Assembly: GCA_964490745.1 (NCBI GenBank)
Contig: CAZBDT010000030.1
Span: 1-20,695 of the forward strand
DNA: 20,695 bases
Reading direction: 5' to 3'
DNA from: Litorimonas sp964490745
GTDB lineage: Bacteria > Pseudomonadota > Alphaproteobacteria > Caulobacterales > Maricaulaceae
The translations under genes and the position numbers were made by a program. The notes below the pieces were generated by a model. It was given only the letters and a program-made list of their open reading frames with translations, ran no database searches and was not told the DNA's origin. Below, piece after piece: positions 1 through 7,241 of this stretch. Positions within the stretch are counted from its first letter, which is position 1. Every line of letters starts with the position of its first letter.

Positions 1-139
1 CGAAAGCGGCGTCCATCTGCTCATCATTTGTGACGTCGCAATCCAGCAATGTGTCCGATCCAACACTCTCCGCCAAAGGCTTCACGCGGCGCAGCAGCTT
101 GTCACCCTGATAGGTAAAAGCCAGTTCTGCGCCTTGCAG
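1..139 (-). pseudogene. fabI: FabI enoyl-ACP reductase, N-terminal fragment (broken at junction)
   Basis: On the minus strand this stretch translates without a stop to a peptide beginning QGAELAFTYQGDKLLRRVKP and continuing to a DCDVTNDEQMDAAF-like end. This matches the region just after the first Rossmann helix of bacterial enoyl-ACP reductase (FabI), roughly residues 20-65, and runs off the left edge towards the middle of the protein. FabI reduces enoyl-ACP with NAD(P)H in the last step of each fatty-acid elongation cycle. The first twenty or so residues (start codon and glycine-rich NAD motif) are missing, because at about position 131-140 the sequence switches to the 3' end of a fabI on the opposite strand. 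The family assignment is firm. Whether the break is biological or an assembly or amplification artefact cannot be decided from the sequence, but an artefact at a contig end is the likelier reading. Confidence 0.75.
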
Positions 140-295
140 GATAATACGGACCCGATGGGCGTTGCCGGGGCGGCGCTATATTTGCTCTCTGATTTAGGCC
201 TGTCCTGTACGGGTGAAACCCATCACGTCGATGGGGGATTCCACGCCATCGGCATGCCGCAAGAAGCGCCTCTACGTGACAGCTTGGCTGACTGA
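134..295 (+). pseudogene. fabI: FabI enoyl-ACP reductase, C-terminal fragment (no start)
   Basis: The plus strand reads LQDNTDPMGVAGAALYLLSD, then a TGETHHVDGGFHAIGMP-type stretch, ending in SLAD and a TGA stop at 293-295. This is the C-terminal end of FabI: the helix before the last strand, then the conserved (T)GE.hxVDgGyh.iGM segment. No start codon or N-terminal part lies upstream, because the sequence before about 134 is an inverted N-terminal fabI piece. The stop is seven bases from the stop of the convergent alginate lyase gene. If the original genome carries an intact fabI, this is its true 3' end and the material to the left is the chimeric part. Confidence 0.75.
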
Positions 296-301
296 CTCTG
301 A

Positions 302-1369
302 TTATTCTGGTGGGGTCGAGGGCCCCACGACAAGTTTCGAAAAACTTGCCTGAGCATAATCACCATTGACTTTATCAGTGGCCCAATCCCCTGTGCCCGG
401 ACAGCCCGCATACCAAATACCTCCACCGGATTTGGTGCTACATTGATTATATAATCCTGCTTTAAAATAGAGCATATCGCCGCCATAGCTATATGGATTA
501 TCCAACGCATCCACATTTCCGTAGGCGTCAATATTATTAGCAAGATTGATCGAATATTTAACCACAGGGCGATCCGGGTGCGTAAAAGTTAAGTGCATCG
601 TATTTTCGTGAACATTCACGGTGTAGCTAAACATTTCGCCAAGCGCGAGCCCTGCAGAGCCGGGATCATCTTTATGATCCCACGTCATCCCCCAAACCGG
701 ATAAGCAATATCTGTACGGTTGGAATCATCCTTTGGCAAATTACGTTCATAAGTCCAAAACACGGAACCCGTTTTATGGTCCGGAAATTTTTTATAATAT
801 ATTTTCAACGGCTCATTACCGTAACCAAACCCGGATTTTGTACTCTCATATTTCGTCGCATGAATTTGCCCGATCACAGCAGAATAAGCCGCTTTCGCAG
901 TTGGATCACCGGCACGGCGTGCGATATGATCGACCTGAACTGTTGCATCCATCCTGCCACCAATAGAGCCAAATTTATCCGCGTCTTTGCGGGCCAGGAC
1001 CGCAAAATTATTCGCCGCGCTTTTCGTTTTAATCCGCGTATTTTTCCCGCGCAGCATATAACGCAATTCACTGCGTGTGTTTGAGGAGTTCTTCGTCGTT
1101 AGGGCTTTATTTGGGGCCGCGAAAACCATCCGACCTTGGTTATCTAAATAAAAGAAATTAGGATGGGCGTAAGTTTTGAGTTTTTTTGTGGAAACTGTGT
1201 CAACTTTCCCGTCATTATTCTCATCTGTTGGTAGGGTGATATACCAATGACTGAGATCAAATCTATCCGCCGGAACAGGAGAACTACTTTTAGCAAATGA
1301 CGCGGTGGCCATCACACCAATCCATAAGACCCCAAAGAGGGGTGCACATTTAAAATTTGAATCTAGCAT
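302..1369 (-). CDS. Secreted alginate lyase, polysaccharide lyase family 7
   Basis: This 355-residue protein has a hydrophobic signal peptide (about residues 9-26, ending near SFA-K), so it should be exported. The three PL7 motifs are present: TRSELR (98-103), QIH (168-170) and YFKAGLYNQ (301-309). They supply the Arg, Gln, His and Tyr used for beta-elimination in this jelly-roll family. An Ile in QIH is generally associated with activity on guluronate-containing blocks, whereas QVH is associated with polymannuronate. Cys310 and Cys323 could form a disulfide. The length fits one catalytic domain with no carbohydrate-binding module. No TonB receptor, kelch or oligoalginate lyase gene is nearby, so this is a lone degradative enzyme and not part of a visible alginate locus. 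Locally the gene looks more AT-rich than its neighbours, which hints at transfer. It lies downstream of the LysR gene on the same strand, 96 bases away. Confidence 0.92.
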   Translation of the reverse strand: MLDSNFKCAPLFGVLWIGVMATASFAKSSSPVPADRFDLSHWYITLPTDENNDGKVDTVSTKKLKTYAHPNFFYLDNQGRMVFAAPNKALTTKNSSNTRSELRYMLRGKNTRIKTKSAANNFAVLARKDADKFGSIGGRMDATVQVDHIARRAGDPTAKAAYSAVIGQIHATKYESTKSGFGYGNEPLKIYYKKFPDHKTGSVFWTYERNLPKDDSNRTDIAYPVWGMTWDHKDDPGSAGLALGEMFSYTVNVHENTMHLTFTHPDRPVVKYSINLANNIDAYGNVDALDNPYSYGGDMLYFKAGLYNQCSTKSGGGIWYAGCPGTGDWATDKVNGDYAQASFSKLVVGPSTPPE

Positions 1370-1377
1370 GGCTCATT

Positions 1378-1396
1378 TCCCATCATTATACTCTAT
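1378..1396 (-). promoter_or_regulatory. Possible -10 element upstream of the alginate lyase
   Basis: On the minus strand a perfect TATAAT (complement of 1385-1390) lies 15 bases before the alginate lyase ATG. No good -35 is visible at 16-18 bases upstream, and the leader would be only about 8-10 nt, so this may be a chance match or a nearly leaderless, activator-dependent promoter. A weak purine-rich stretch (gatgggaaatgag) precedes the start codon. Confidence 0.25.
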
Positions 1397-1465
1397 CTTC
1401 ACCCCCTCGCACTGTTCGCATCAAACGAAAGAATGATAAGCAATTTTCCGACGAATAGATCAAGA

Positions 1466-2377
1466 TTACACCATGATGTCTCGCGCGACATCCACGAAGA
1501 CCTCACCGACTTTTTCGAATTTCTTCGCTAGAGGTGAGGAATGCCGCCAGATCAAGGCAATATCTCGGCGCGCCAATGGGTGATGAATAGGCCGGACAAT
1601 GAGCTGCGGATCACGCTTGGCTTCTGAAATCGCGTAAAGGCTTGGCAATATGGCAACACCGCCGCCCATAGCCGCCATTTGGCGAATAGCATCCAAGCTT
1701 GTTCCTTCATACTCATCGCTGGTTGTCGCTTTGGCGAGCGCTGCTAAATTCTTGACGGTGGTTCCGAATTTATGGCCATGTCCCAAGGTTAGAAATTCGC
1801 GGCCTTCCAACGCGTCCATCTCCACAGGATCACGCGATACAGCCAAGGGGTCGTCTGGGGCGACACAAATGTAGATATTCTCAGTGACAAGCGGAATTGT
1901 CCGCGTGTCGGGGTGCTCTTCAGGAGAGGAGATAATTGCATCAAAATATCCGGAGGTTAAATGATCTTGCAGATCAACGGTTCTTTCCTCGCGCACAAAT
2001 AGGCGTAAGTCAGGATAAGCCTTGTGAAGCTTTCGCGTCGCTTGAGGCAAGAGATAAGGCCCGACACTGGGGAGAACGCCAAGCTTGATACGACCCGCCA
2101 AGGTCCCGCCCGCTTCGCGGCCCAAGACCTTCATCTCTTCAACCTGCCGTAAGACTATTCGAGATCGTGCAACAATCTCCTTTCCGATCGGAGTCAATAA
2201 TGCCCCATGTCGCCCGCGTTCCAACAAGGCCATACCAATATGATCTTCCATATCTTTGATCTGGGCTGACATACTCGGTTGGCTGACAAAGGTTTTCTTG
2301 GCGGCCGCACTAAATGTGCCCATATCCGCAATTGCGACAAGATATTCCATTTGACGGAGGGTCGGCTTCATACGCAT
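1466..2377 (-). CDS. OxyR-like LysR-family regulator lacking the redox cysteines
   Basis: This 303-residue LysR-type transcription regulator has an N-terminal winged helix-turn-helix (about 5-65, with AAAKKTFVSQPSMSAQIKDM as recognition region) and a two-lobed substrate-binding domain (about 92-295). The C-terminal half resembles OxyR: a LTLGHGHKF segment sits where OxyR has the GHC redox loop, followed by the TSLDAIRQMAAMGGGVAILP and RRDIALIWRHSSPL blocks. The peroxidatic Cys position is Lys203, and the resolving Cys position nine residues later is Ala212. The only cysteine is Cys171, inside a beta strand. It therefore cannot use the classic disulfide switch and may bind a small ligand instead. 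A tandem OxyR-type box array begins just before its ATG, which suggests autoregulation and possibly control of the opposite strand. The next downstream gene on the strand is alginate lyase; the divergent side leads to the nhaA operon. The first ATG (2375-2377) was taken; Met3 is an alternative. Confidence 0.85.
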   Translation of the reverse strand: MRMKPTLRQMEYLVAIADMGTFSAAAKKTFVSQPSMSAQIKDMEDHIGMALLERGRHGALLTPIGKEIVARSRIVLRQVEEMKVLGREAGGTLAGRIKLGVLPSVGPYLLPQATRKLHKAYPDLRLFVREERTVDLQDHLTSGYFDAIISSPEEHPDTRTIPLVTENIYICVAPDDPLAVSRDPVEMDALEGREFLTLGHGHKFGTTVKNLAALAKATTSDEYEGTSLDAIRQMAAMGGGVAILPSLYAISEAKRDPQLIVRPIHHPLARRDIALIWRHSSPLAKKFEKVGEVFVDVARDIMV

Positions 2378-2381
2378 TGTT

Positions 2382-2429
2382 ATAGAATGAATCTATACCA
2401 AAGAAAGTATTTTTGTATTTAATCTATAG
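2382..2429. promoter_or_regulatory. Phased OxyR-type operator array
   Basis: Immediately upstream of the LysR-type gene is ATAG-N7-CTAT (2382-2385 and 2393-2396), the exact half-site geometry of the OxyR consensus. Stepping on in 11-base intervals gives AAAG (2404-2407), GTAT (2415-2418) and ATAG (2426-2429). Each is an exact or 3-of-4 match, as expected for an OxyR-family tetramer contacting successive major grooves. The first element also forms the palindrome TATAGAttcatTCTATA. The site lies 4-52 bases from the regulator's start and 47-94 bases before the small ORF start at 2476, so it could control both directions. Confidence 0.6.
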
Positions 2430-2475
2430 AATCCCAACGCATAGACGGTCTTTGCGAAAAATAAAGGAGCTAAAC

Positions 2476-2658
2476 ATGTTTCGCTTACTGACTGGCCTAC
2501 CCCAGACCGCGATGACCAATTCACGAAGGGGACTTGCTATTCATTCTAATCCGTCAATCCTGCCGATAACAGAGCGCTGTATCCCTAAGCGACGTCGGAG
2601 AGCCCGTAAAAAAGCGACCCTTACAACAAATGAGAATTTACGCTCCAGTTGGTTCTAA
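2476..2658 (+). CDS. Small basic protein of unknown function
   Basis: A 60-residue reading frame starts at ATG 2476, preceded by a good ribosome binding site (AAGGAG, 2464-2469, six bases before the start); a longer in-frame start at 2413 lacks one and would overlap the operator. The N-terminal third (MFRLLTGLPQTAMTNSRRGL) is mildly hydrophobic. The C-terminal half carries a strongly basic patch, PKRRRRARKKA (about residues 38-48), and ends in SSWF. I do not recognise a family. The basic tract could bind nucleic acid or acidic lipids, but that is only inference. It is divergent from the OxyR-like gene, sits next to its operator array, and is the first gene on the strand leading to nhaA 218 bases further on. 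If it is not real, 2378-2876 is a 499-base intergenic region. Confidence 0.4.
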   Translation: MFRLLTGLPQTAMTNSRRGLAIHSNPSILPITERCIPKRRRRARKKATLTTNENLRSSWF

Positions 2659-2876
2659 AAATCATATTGGCTCCGCAAAACATCAGACTTTTATAAGAAT
2701 TACCGTTTTGGCTTTTCCAAAGTCCTTTGTTTGTTGAATACGGTACATAACATGTCTTCATTAAATCAGTCACATATGAGGGGACATCTCATAACGACAT
2801 AACTCAATGAAAGATCGACTCGCGACAGTAGCAATCGCGGCCACAAATTCAAACATCACACATTTTAGAGAGCCCC
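2659..2876 (+). other. Leader region of the nhaA operon
   Basis: No gene is supported here. There is a small hairpin, CGCGA (2821-2825) and TCGCG (2835-2839) with a nine-base loop, about 38 bases before the nhaA start. I see no convincing -35/-10 pair, no U-tract and no recognisable riboswitch core. The 218-base length leaves room for a regulated promoter or long 5' leader. Confidence 0.3.
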
Positions 2877-4124
2877 ATGCCAAATACGCTTTCCACTAAA
2901 TCCGTTCGCGAACGGATCACCCACTTCATGCATTTGGAAGCTTCAGGCGGTATCGTTCTGATGTTCGTCGCCTTACTCGCACTTTTAGCGAATAACTCGT
3001 TCATGGCCTCAGGCTATGAGGGGATTTTGAATACACCTGTTGTCGTACAATTTGGCGACTTTAAAATCGCTAAGCCTTTTTTGCTTTGGATAAATGACGG
3101 GTTAATGGCGATCTTCTTCTTCCTCGTGGGCTTGGAAATCAAAAGAGAAGTTATCAAAGGTGAATTATCCTCACGCGATAAAATCTCCTTGCCGTTATTC
3201 GCAGCTGTGGGCGGTATCGCTGTTCCGGCGCTTATTTATCTTGGATTTAATTACACAGATTCAGTGACCATAAATGGATGGGCAATACCTGCCGCAACGG
3301 ACATTGCCTTTGCGCTGGGTATTTTGGCGCTTGTCGGCAATCGTATTCCCGTATCACTGAAAATTTTACTCCTGGCGGTTGCGATTATCGATGACTTGGC
3401 CGCCATCATCATCATTGCTCTGTTTTACACCGAAAACCTATCGCTCCACGCTTTGGCATGGGCGGGAGTGGGAACGGCCGTCCTCTTTGCTATGAACAGA
3501 TTTCGCGTCATGCGTATCCTTCCCTTTGCGCTTGTCGGAACATTTGTTTGGGCGGCCGTTCTAAAATCTGGCGTACATGCGACTTTAGCTGGCGTGATTA
3601 CCGCTTTCGCTATTCCGCTAATACGCCCTGTCAATAAAGACGGCACTCAGGGTGCATCTCCATTGACGCGCGCAGAACATGGACTTCATGTCTGGGTAGC
3701 CTTTCTCATCCTGCCACTCTTTGCCTTTGCAAATGCAGGCGTATCGTTAAACGGTCTATCTGTCGCCGACCTTATGTCTCCCGTCCCCCTAGGCATTGCG
3801 CTTGGCTTATTTGCCGGCAAGCAAATTGGCGTATTTAGCTTCTGCTGGATGGCAGTAAAATTAGGACTTGCTAAGCTTCCAGAAGGCGCCAATTGGGGTC
3901 AAGTCTACGGCATTGCCTGCCTTACAGGCGTAGGCTTCACGATGAGTTTGTTCATCGGAACTCTCGCCTTTGAAGATGCGGCTTTACTCAATGGCGTGCG
4001 TTTAGGCGTGCTCATGGGGTCCATAGCATCAGGCGTACTCGGCTTCACACTTTTGCGGATTTTCTGCAAGAGTTCCGAAGACAATAACATAACTGTTCAT
4101 AATAGCCCTGTTATATCTCACTAG
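2877..4124 (+). CDS. nhaA: Na+/H+ antiporter NhaA
   Basis: This 415-residue integral inner-membrane protein exchanges internal Na+ (or Li+) for external protons, using the proton gradient for sodium and pH homeostasis. The family core is intact: TDIAFALG (141-148) in the broken TM4 region; the IDDLAA motif (171-176) with the two adjacent aspartates that bind Na+/H+; GVHATLAGV (232-240) with the His equivalent to the E. coli pH-response residue; and GKQIG (314-318) with the conserved TM10 lysine. The N-terminus (RITHFMHLEASGGIVLM) is typical, and the length is slightly above the usual 380-390 residues owing to a polar C-terminal tail. The ribosome binding site (AGAGAG) is weak. It is the first gene of a four-gene sodium-transport run, 31 bases before the permease, where it could expel the Na+ that enters with bicarbonate. 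Confidence 0.96.
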   Translation: MPNTLSTKSVRERITHFMHLEASGGIVLMFVALLALLANNSFMASGYEGILNTPVVVQFGDFKIAKPFLLWINDGLMAIFFFLVGLEIKREVIKGELSSRDKISLPLFAAVGGIAVPALIYLGFNYTDSVTINGWAIPAATDIAFALGILALVGNRIPVSLKILLLAVAIIDDLAAIIIIALFYTENLSLHALAWAGVGTAVLFAMNRFRVMRILPFALVGTFVWAAVLKSGVHATLAGVITAFAIPLIRPVNKDGTQGASPLTRAEHGLHVWVAFLILPLFAFANAGVSLNGLSVADLMSPVPLGIALGLFAGKQIGVFSFCWMAVKLGLAKLPEGANWGQVYGIACLTGVGFTMSLFIGTLAFEDAALLNGVRLGVLMGSIASGVLGFTLLRIFCKSSEDNNITVHNSPVISH

Positions 4125-4155
4125 TCCGTATATTAGGACTGAGTAGGAGAATCTT

Positions 4156-6252
4156 ATGGCAGGCAAACCTGATTCGAGCGGCAAGCTCGCCCGTAACCTC
4201 ACCCTGTTTGATGTCTATGCGATGTCGACAGGGGCAATGTTTAGTTCAGGTCTTTTCCTGCTTCCCGGCATTGCAGCGTCCTATACGGGTAATTCCGTTT
4301 GGCTCGCTTATTTTTTCGCAGGGTTTTTGATCCTTCCTGCCATGTATTGCATGGCCGAGTTATCAACCGCCATGCCTAAAGCAGGCGGAACCTATTACTT
4401 TTTAGACCGCTCTATGGGCCCTCTCATGGGTACGATTGGCGGATTGGGATCTTGGGTCGCTGTTGTCTTTAAAAGCGCCTTCGCCCTTGTCGGCATGGGA
4501 GCCTATCTTGGGATTTATCTTGACCTTCCCTTTACCGTTACGGCCATTTTATTGACTATCGCCTTTGGCTTGATCAACATATTTGGCGCAAAGGAAACAA
4601 CGCTCTTACAACGTATTCTTGTCACAACGCTGGTTGTTATTTTGATTGCGTTCGTTTTCTTAGGTTTGAAAGAAACGGGAATTGTAAGAGCGTTTCAGGG
4701 TGATGCCGAATATGGCGATTTCTTCAAATCCGGTTTGGTGGGATTTGTTTCCACCATTGGTTTGGTCTTCGTTTCCTATGCTGGCCTGACGAAAGTTGCG
4801 AGTGTAGCAGAAGAGGTCCAAAATCCAGACCGTAATATCCCACTCGGTATGACTTTGTCCCTGATCACGGCAACGGTCATATATGCACTTGGCACAATGG
4901 TCTTAATCAAGGTGTTAGAACCCGAAGCGCTTTATGAAAGTTTGACACCTGTTGCAGATGCCGGGCGTGAATTCTTAGGCTGGGTGCCTTTTGATCTAGG
5001 CGTAATCCTCATCGTTGTGGCTGCCATCGCGGCTTTCGCTTCGACAGGTAATGCCGGGATCATGTCAGCATCTCGCTATCCTTACGCCATGGCGAAAGAT
5101 AAGCTCGTACCCGAGCGGTTGAGCAAAATCGGACGATTCGGAACACCGACGATTTCAATTATCTTCACTGTCTTAGCGATGATCGCTGTGCTCGTCCTAT
5201 TTGACGTTGCCTCTGTCGCGAAACTCGCCAGTGCGTTCCAACTTCTGCTCTTCGGTCTTGTTTGTATTGCCGTCATCGTGATGCGCGAATCGCGCATTGA
5301 AACTTATAAACCAGGATATCGCGCCCCGTTTTATCCATGGTTACAACTTATTGGTATTATGATTTCGCTTTGGTTGATCATTGAGATGGGCTTTCTGGCA
5401 ATTGCCTTTACGGGCCTCTTAACGATTGGCTGCGTGGCTTGGTATCGTTTCTACGCTTCGGGTAATCTCGAGCGGCGCGGTGCGATTTTCCACATCCATC
5501 AACGATTAGGCCAACAGCGCTATGAAGGACTGGAGCGTGAATTAATGACAATTATTCACGACCGCACACAGGCTGAAAACCTGTCATACGAAGCGGTCAT
5601 TGCACGCTCTGTCATGATGGATTTCCGATATGGGAAATATGACCTCGATCTCTTACGAGAAATTGTATCAGAGCAAGCCACGACACGGTTTGAAGTCGAA
5701 GCAGACATCATTTCCGAGTGTTTGGCGGACGACGTCCTTCACTTGCACACCATTAGTGAGCATGTGAACATTCATTACGTCACACATGCTGAACTGACCC
5801 AACCCGAGCTTTTCGTTCTGCGTTTTGGCCCTCAAGCCAAGCTTGATGTAGCAATCGCGTCAGATGCCCATACTTTGATGTTCCTCATCGCGCCGTCAAA
5901 ACCCGTCGGGCTGGATCTTCGTCTCGCTGGGCACTTAGCCGAAGTCGTACAAAGTGACCATTTTGAAAAGCGTTGGCTCGCAGCCGGAACCGAAAAAGAC
6001 ATGAATGAAGTTTTGATGCGCGACGACCATTTCTTGCATGGCCCCGTCAAACACTTCCCGCGTCTGCTCCAACAAGCCGGACAGACGATTTCGGAAATCG
6101 AGCTTCCCGCATCCTGCCTGATTGCGATGATCGAAAGAGATGGGGATATCATCGTTGCAACACCTGAAATTGAGTTGCGCGCCACAGATGAAGTTGCGAT
6201 CATCGGTGAACCGGTCGACCTTCAAGATTTAAGAAAGAAAACCATCGAATAA
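4156..6252 (+). CDS. APC-superfamily permease with C-terminal EIIA-like and TrkA-C regulatory domains
   Basis: This 698-residue protein has an N-terminal amino acid/polyamine/organocation transporter of about 12 membrane helices (roughly 15-435). It opens with the family's STGAMFSSGLFLLPG segment (24-38, the unwound TM1 substrate loop), and EEVQNPDRNIPLGM (219-232) is also typical. A soluble tail of about 260 residues follows. Residues about 480-625 resemble a PTS fructose/nitrogen-type EIIA domain, with His544 in HYVTHAEL at the place of the phosphorylated histidine and a downstream GLDLRLAGHLAEVV helix. Residues about 640-698 look like a TrkA-C (RCK_C) domain, which in other transporters binds a nucleotide or ion ligand. 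The substrate cannot be read from sequence; amino acids or K+ are both possible. It has an AGGAG ribosome binding site seven bases before the ATG and lies two bases before sbtA. The EIIA-like assignment is less certain than the transporter and TrkA-C parts. Confidence 0.85.
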   Translation: MAGKPDSSGKLARNLTLFDVYAMSTGAMFSSGLFLLPGIAASYTGNSVWLAYFFAGFLILPAMYCMAELSTAMPKAGGTYYFLDRSMGPLMGTIGGLGSWVAVVFKSAFALVGMGAYLGIYLDLPFTVTAILLTIAFGLINIFGAKETTLLQRILVTTLVVILIAFVFLGLKETGIVRAFQGDAEYGDFFKSGLVGFVSTIGLVFVSYAGLTKVASVAEEVQNPDRNIPLGMTLSLITATVIYALGTMVLIKVLEPEALYESLTPVADAGREFLGWVPFDLGVILIVVAAIAAFASTGNAGIMSASRYPYAMAKDKLVPERLSKIGRFGTPTISIIFTVLAMIAVLVLFDVASVAKLASAFQLLLFGLVCIAVIVMRESRIETYKPGYRAPFYPWLQLIGIMISLWLIIEMGFLAIAFTGLLTIGCVAWYRFYASGNLERRGAIFHIHQRLGQQRYEGLERELMTIIHDRTQAENLSYEAVIARSVMMDFRYGKYDLDLLREIVSEQATTRFEVEADIISECLADDVLHLHTISEHVNIHYVTHAELTQPELFVLRFGPQAKLDVAIASDAHTLMFLIAPSKPVGLDLRLAGHLAEVVQSDHFEKRWLAAGTEKDMNEVLMRDDHFLHGPVKHFPRLLQQAGQTISEIELPASCLIAMIERDGDIIVATPEIELRATDEVAIIGEPVDLQDLRKKTIE

Positions 6253-6254
6253 TT

Positions 6255-7238
6255 ATGTCTGCAGATCTCATACTTTCCACGCTGCTATCCCCGATAGTCC
6301 TCTTCTTTGTTTTAGGGCTGGGCGCGGCCCTTATGCGCTCTCAAATGAGTGTACCGGAAAGTTTCGCCAAAGGTCTCGCCATCTACCTCATGATGGCGAT
6401 TGGCCTGAAAGGCGGGGTGGAGATGTCAAAAACGGCACTTTCAACTGATATCTTTGCGATTGCGGGGGTCGCCCTAGTCTTATCTTTCGGCTTACCTTTC
6501 ATCGCTTATATGGCGCTGCGCTTCACAAGCAAAATGAGCCGTATTGATGCCGCCGCCACCGCGGGACATTATGGGTCTATCTCTATCGTAACCTTTGTCG
6601 CCGCGACCCAAGCTTTACAATTGGCTGGCATAGTCTCGTCGGGATATATGGTTGCCATGGCCGCCCTGATGGAAGTCCCAGCCATCATGTCAGCCTTGGT
6701 TCTCGCGCAGCGCGGCATGAAAAAAGAAGGCGAAATCGCAGGATCTGAAAAAGGTGAACTTTTCAGAGAAGTCTTTCTAAATGCGTCTGTTGTTGTGCTT
6801 GTCGGAGCGCTCGCAATTGGATGGATAAGCGGCGAAGCCGGTATGGATAAAATCGCACCTTTCTTTGTCACACCATTCCAAGGCGTCCTCTGTCTTTTCC
6901 TTCTGGATATGGGATTAAATGCGGGCCGAGGTCTACGTCGAGGCTGGCGCCAATTGGATATTGGTGCCTTATCCTTTGGTATATTCATGCCTTTGATCGG
7001 TGCTGCGATTGCATCGGTATGTTGCCTGATATTGGGCATGAGCGTCGGAAATTCAGCGCTATTGATCACACTTACGGCATCGGCGTCTTATATTGCCGTA
7101 CCAGCTGCTATGAGATTGGCTCTACCGAAAGCGCAACCGTCTATCTATCTTACCCTTTCACTTGGCGTGACATTTCCGTTTAATCTGACCTTGGGAATAC
7201 CGCTTTACATCATATTAGCCCAGATTGTTGGGGGATAA
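6255..7238 (+). CDS. sbtA: SbtA-family sodium-dependent bicarbonate transporter
   Basis: This 327-residue polytopic membrane protein belongs to the SbtA family (formerly DUF897), whose cyanobacterial members take up HCO3- with Na+. Family signatures are clear: GHYGSISIVTF (104-114), LLDMGLNAG (216-224), TASASYIAVPAAMRLALP (274-291) and LGVTFPFNLTLGIPLY (303-318). Two inverted five-helix halves are evident, joined by a charged cytoplasmic loop (about 152-172). It is somewhat shorter than the roughly 370-residue cyanobacterial proteins, mainly in that loop. It starts two bases after the permease stop and ends three bases before the PII-like gene, so all three are probably translated from one mRNA. 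The partner gene order sbtA-sbtB supports the assignment. Direct evidence that this branch carries bicarbonate rather than another small carboxylate is lacking. Confidence 0.9.
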   Translation: MSADLILSTLLSPIVLFFVLGLGAALMRSQMSVPESFAKGLAIYLMMAIGLKGGVEMSKTALSTDIFAIAGVALVLSFGLPFIAYMALRFTSKMSRIDAAATAGHYGSISIVTFVAATQALQLAGIVSSGYMVAMAALMEVPAIMSALVLAQRGMKKEGEIAGSEKGELFREVFLNASVVVLVGALAIGWISGEAGMDKIAPFFVTPFQGVLCLFLLDMGLNAGRGLRRGWRQLDIGALSFGIFMPLIGAAIASVCCLILGMSVGNSALLITLTASASYIAVPAAMRLALPKAQPSIYLTLSLGVTFPFNLTLGIPLYIILAQIVGG

Positions 7239-7241
7239 GCC

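Noticed and set aside
223..543. Open frame of 106 codons on the minus strand
   Set aside because: It overlaps the end of the alginate lyase in another frame and the fabI 3' piece on the other strand, and has no ribosome binding site or family resemblance.
593..1084. Open frame of 163 codons on the plus strand
   Set aside because: It lies antisense to the alginate lyase core whose motifs are intact; the translated product is Arg/Ile/Phe-rich antisense sequence without any domain.
1466..2377. Calling the LysR-type gene NhaR because nhaA lies nearby
   Set aside because: The protein resembles OxyR, not NhaR; nhaA is about 500 bases away on the other strand with a small ORF between, and the operator boxes are of OxyR type.
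2807..2899. Possible 30-codon leader peptide overlapping the nhaA start
   Set aside because: It has no ribosome binding site and a composition expected by chance; no stalling motif or attenuator structure accompanies it.
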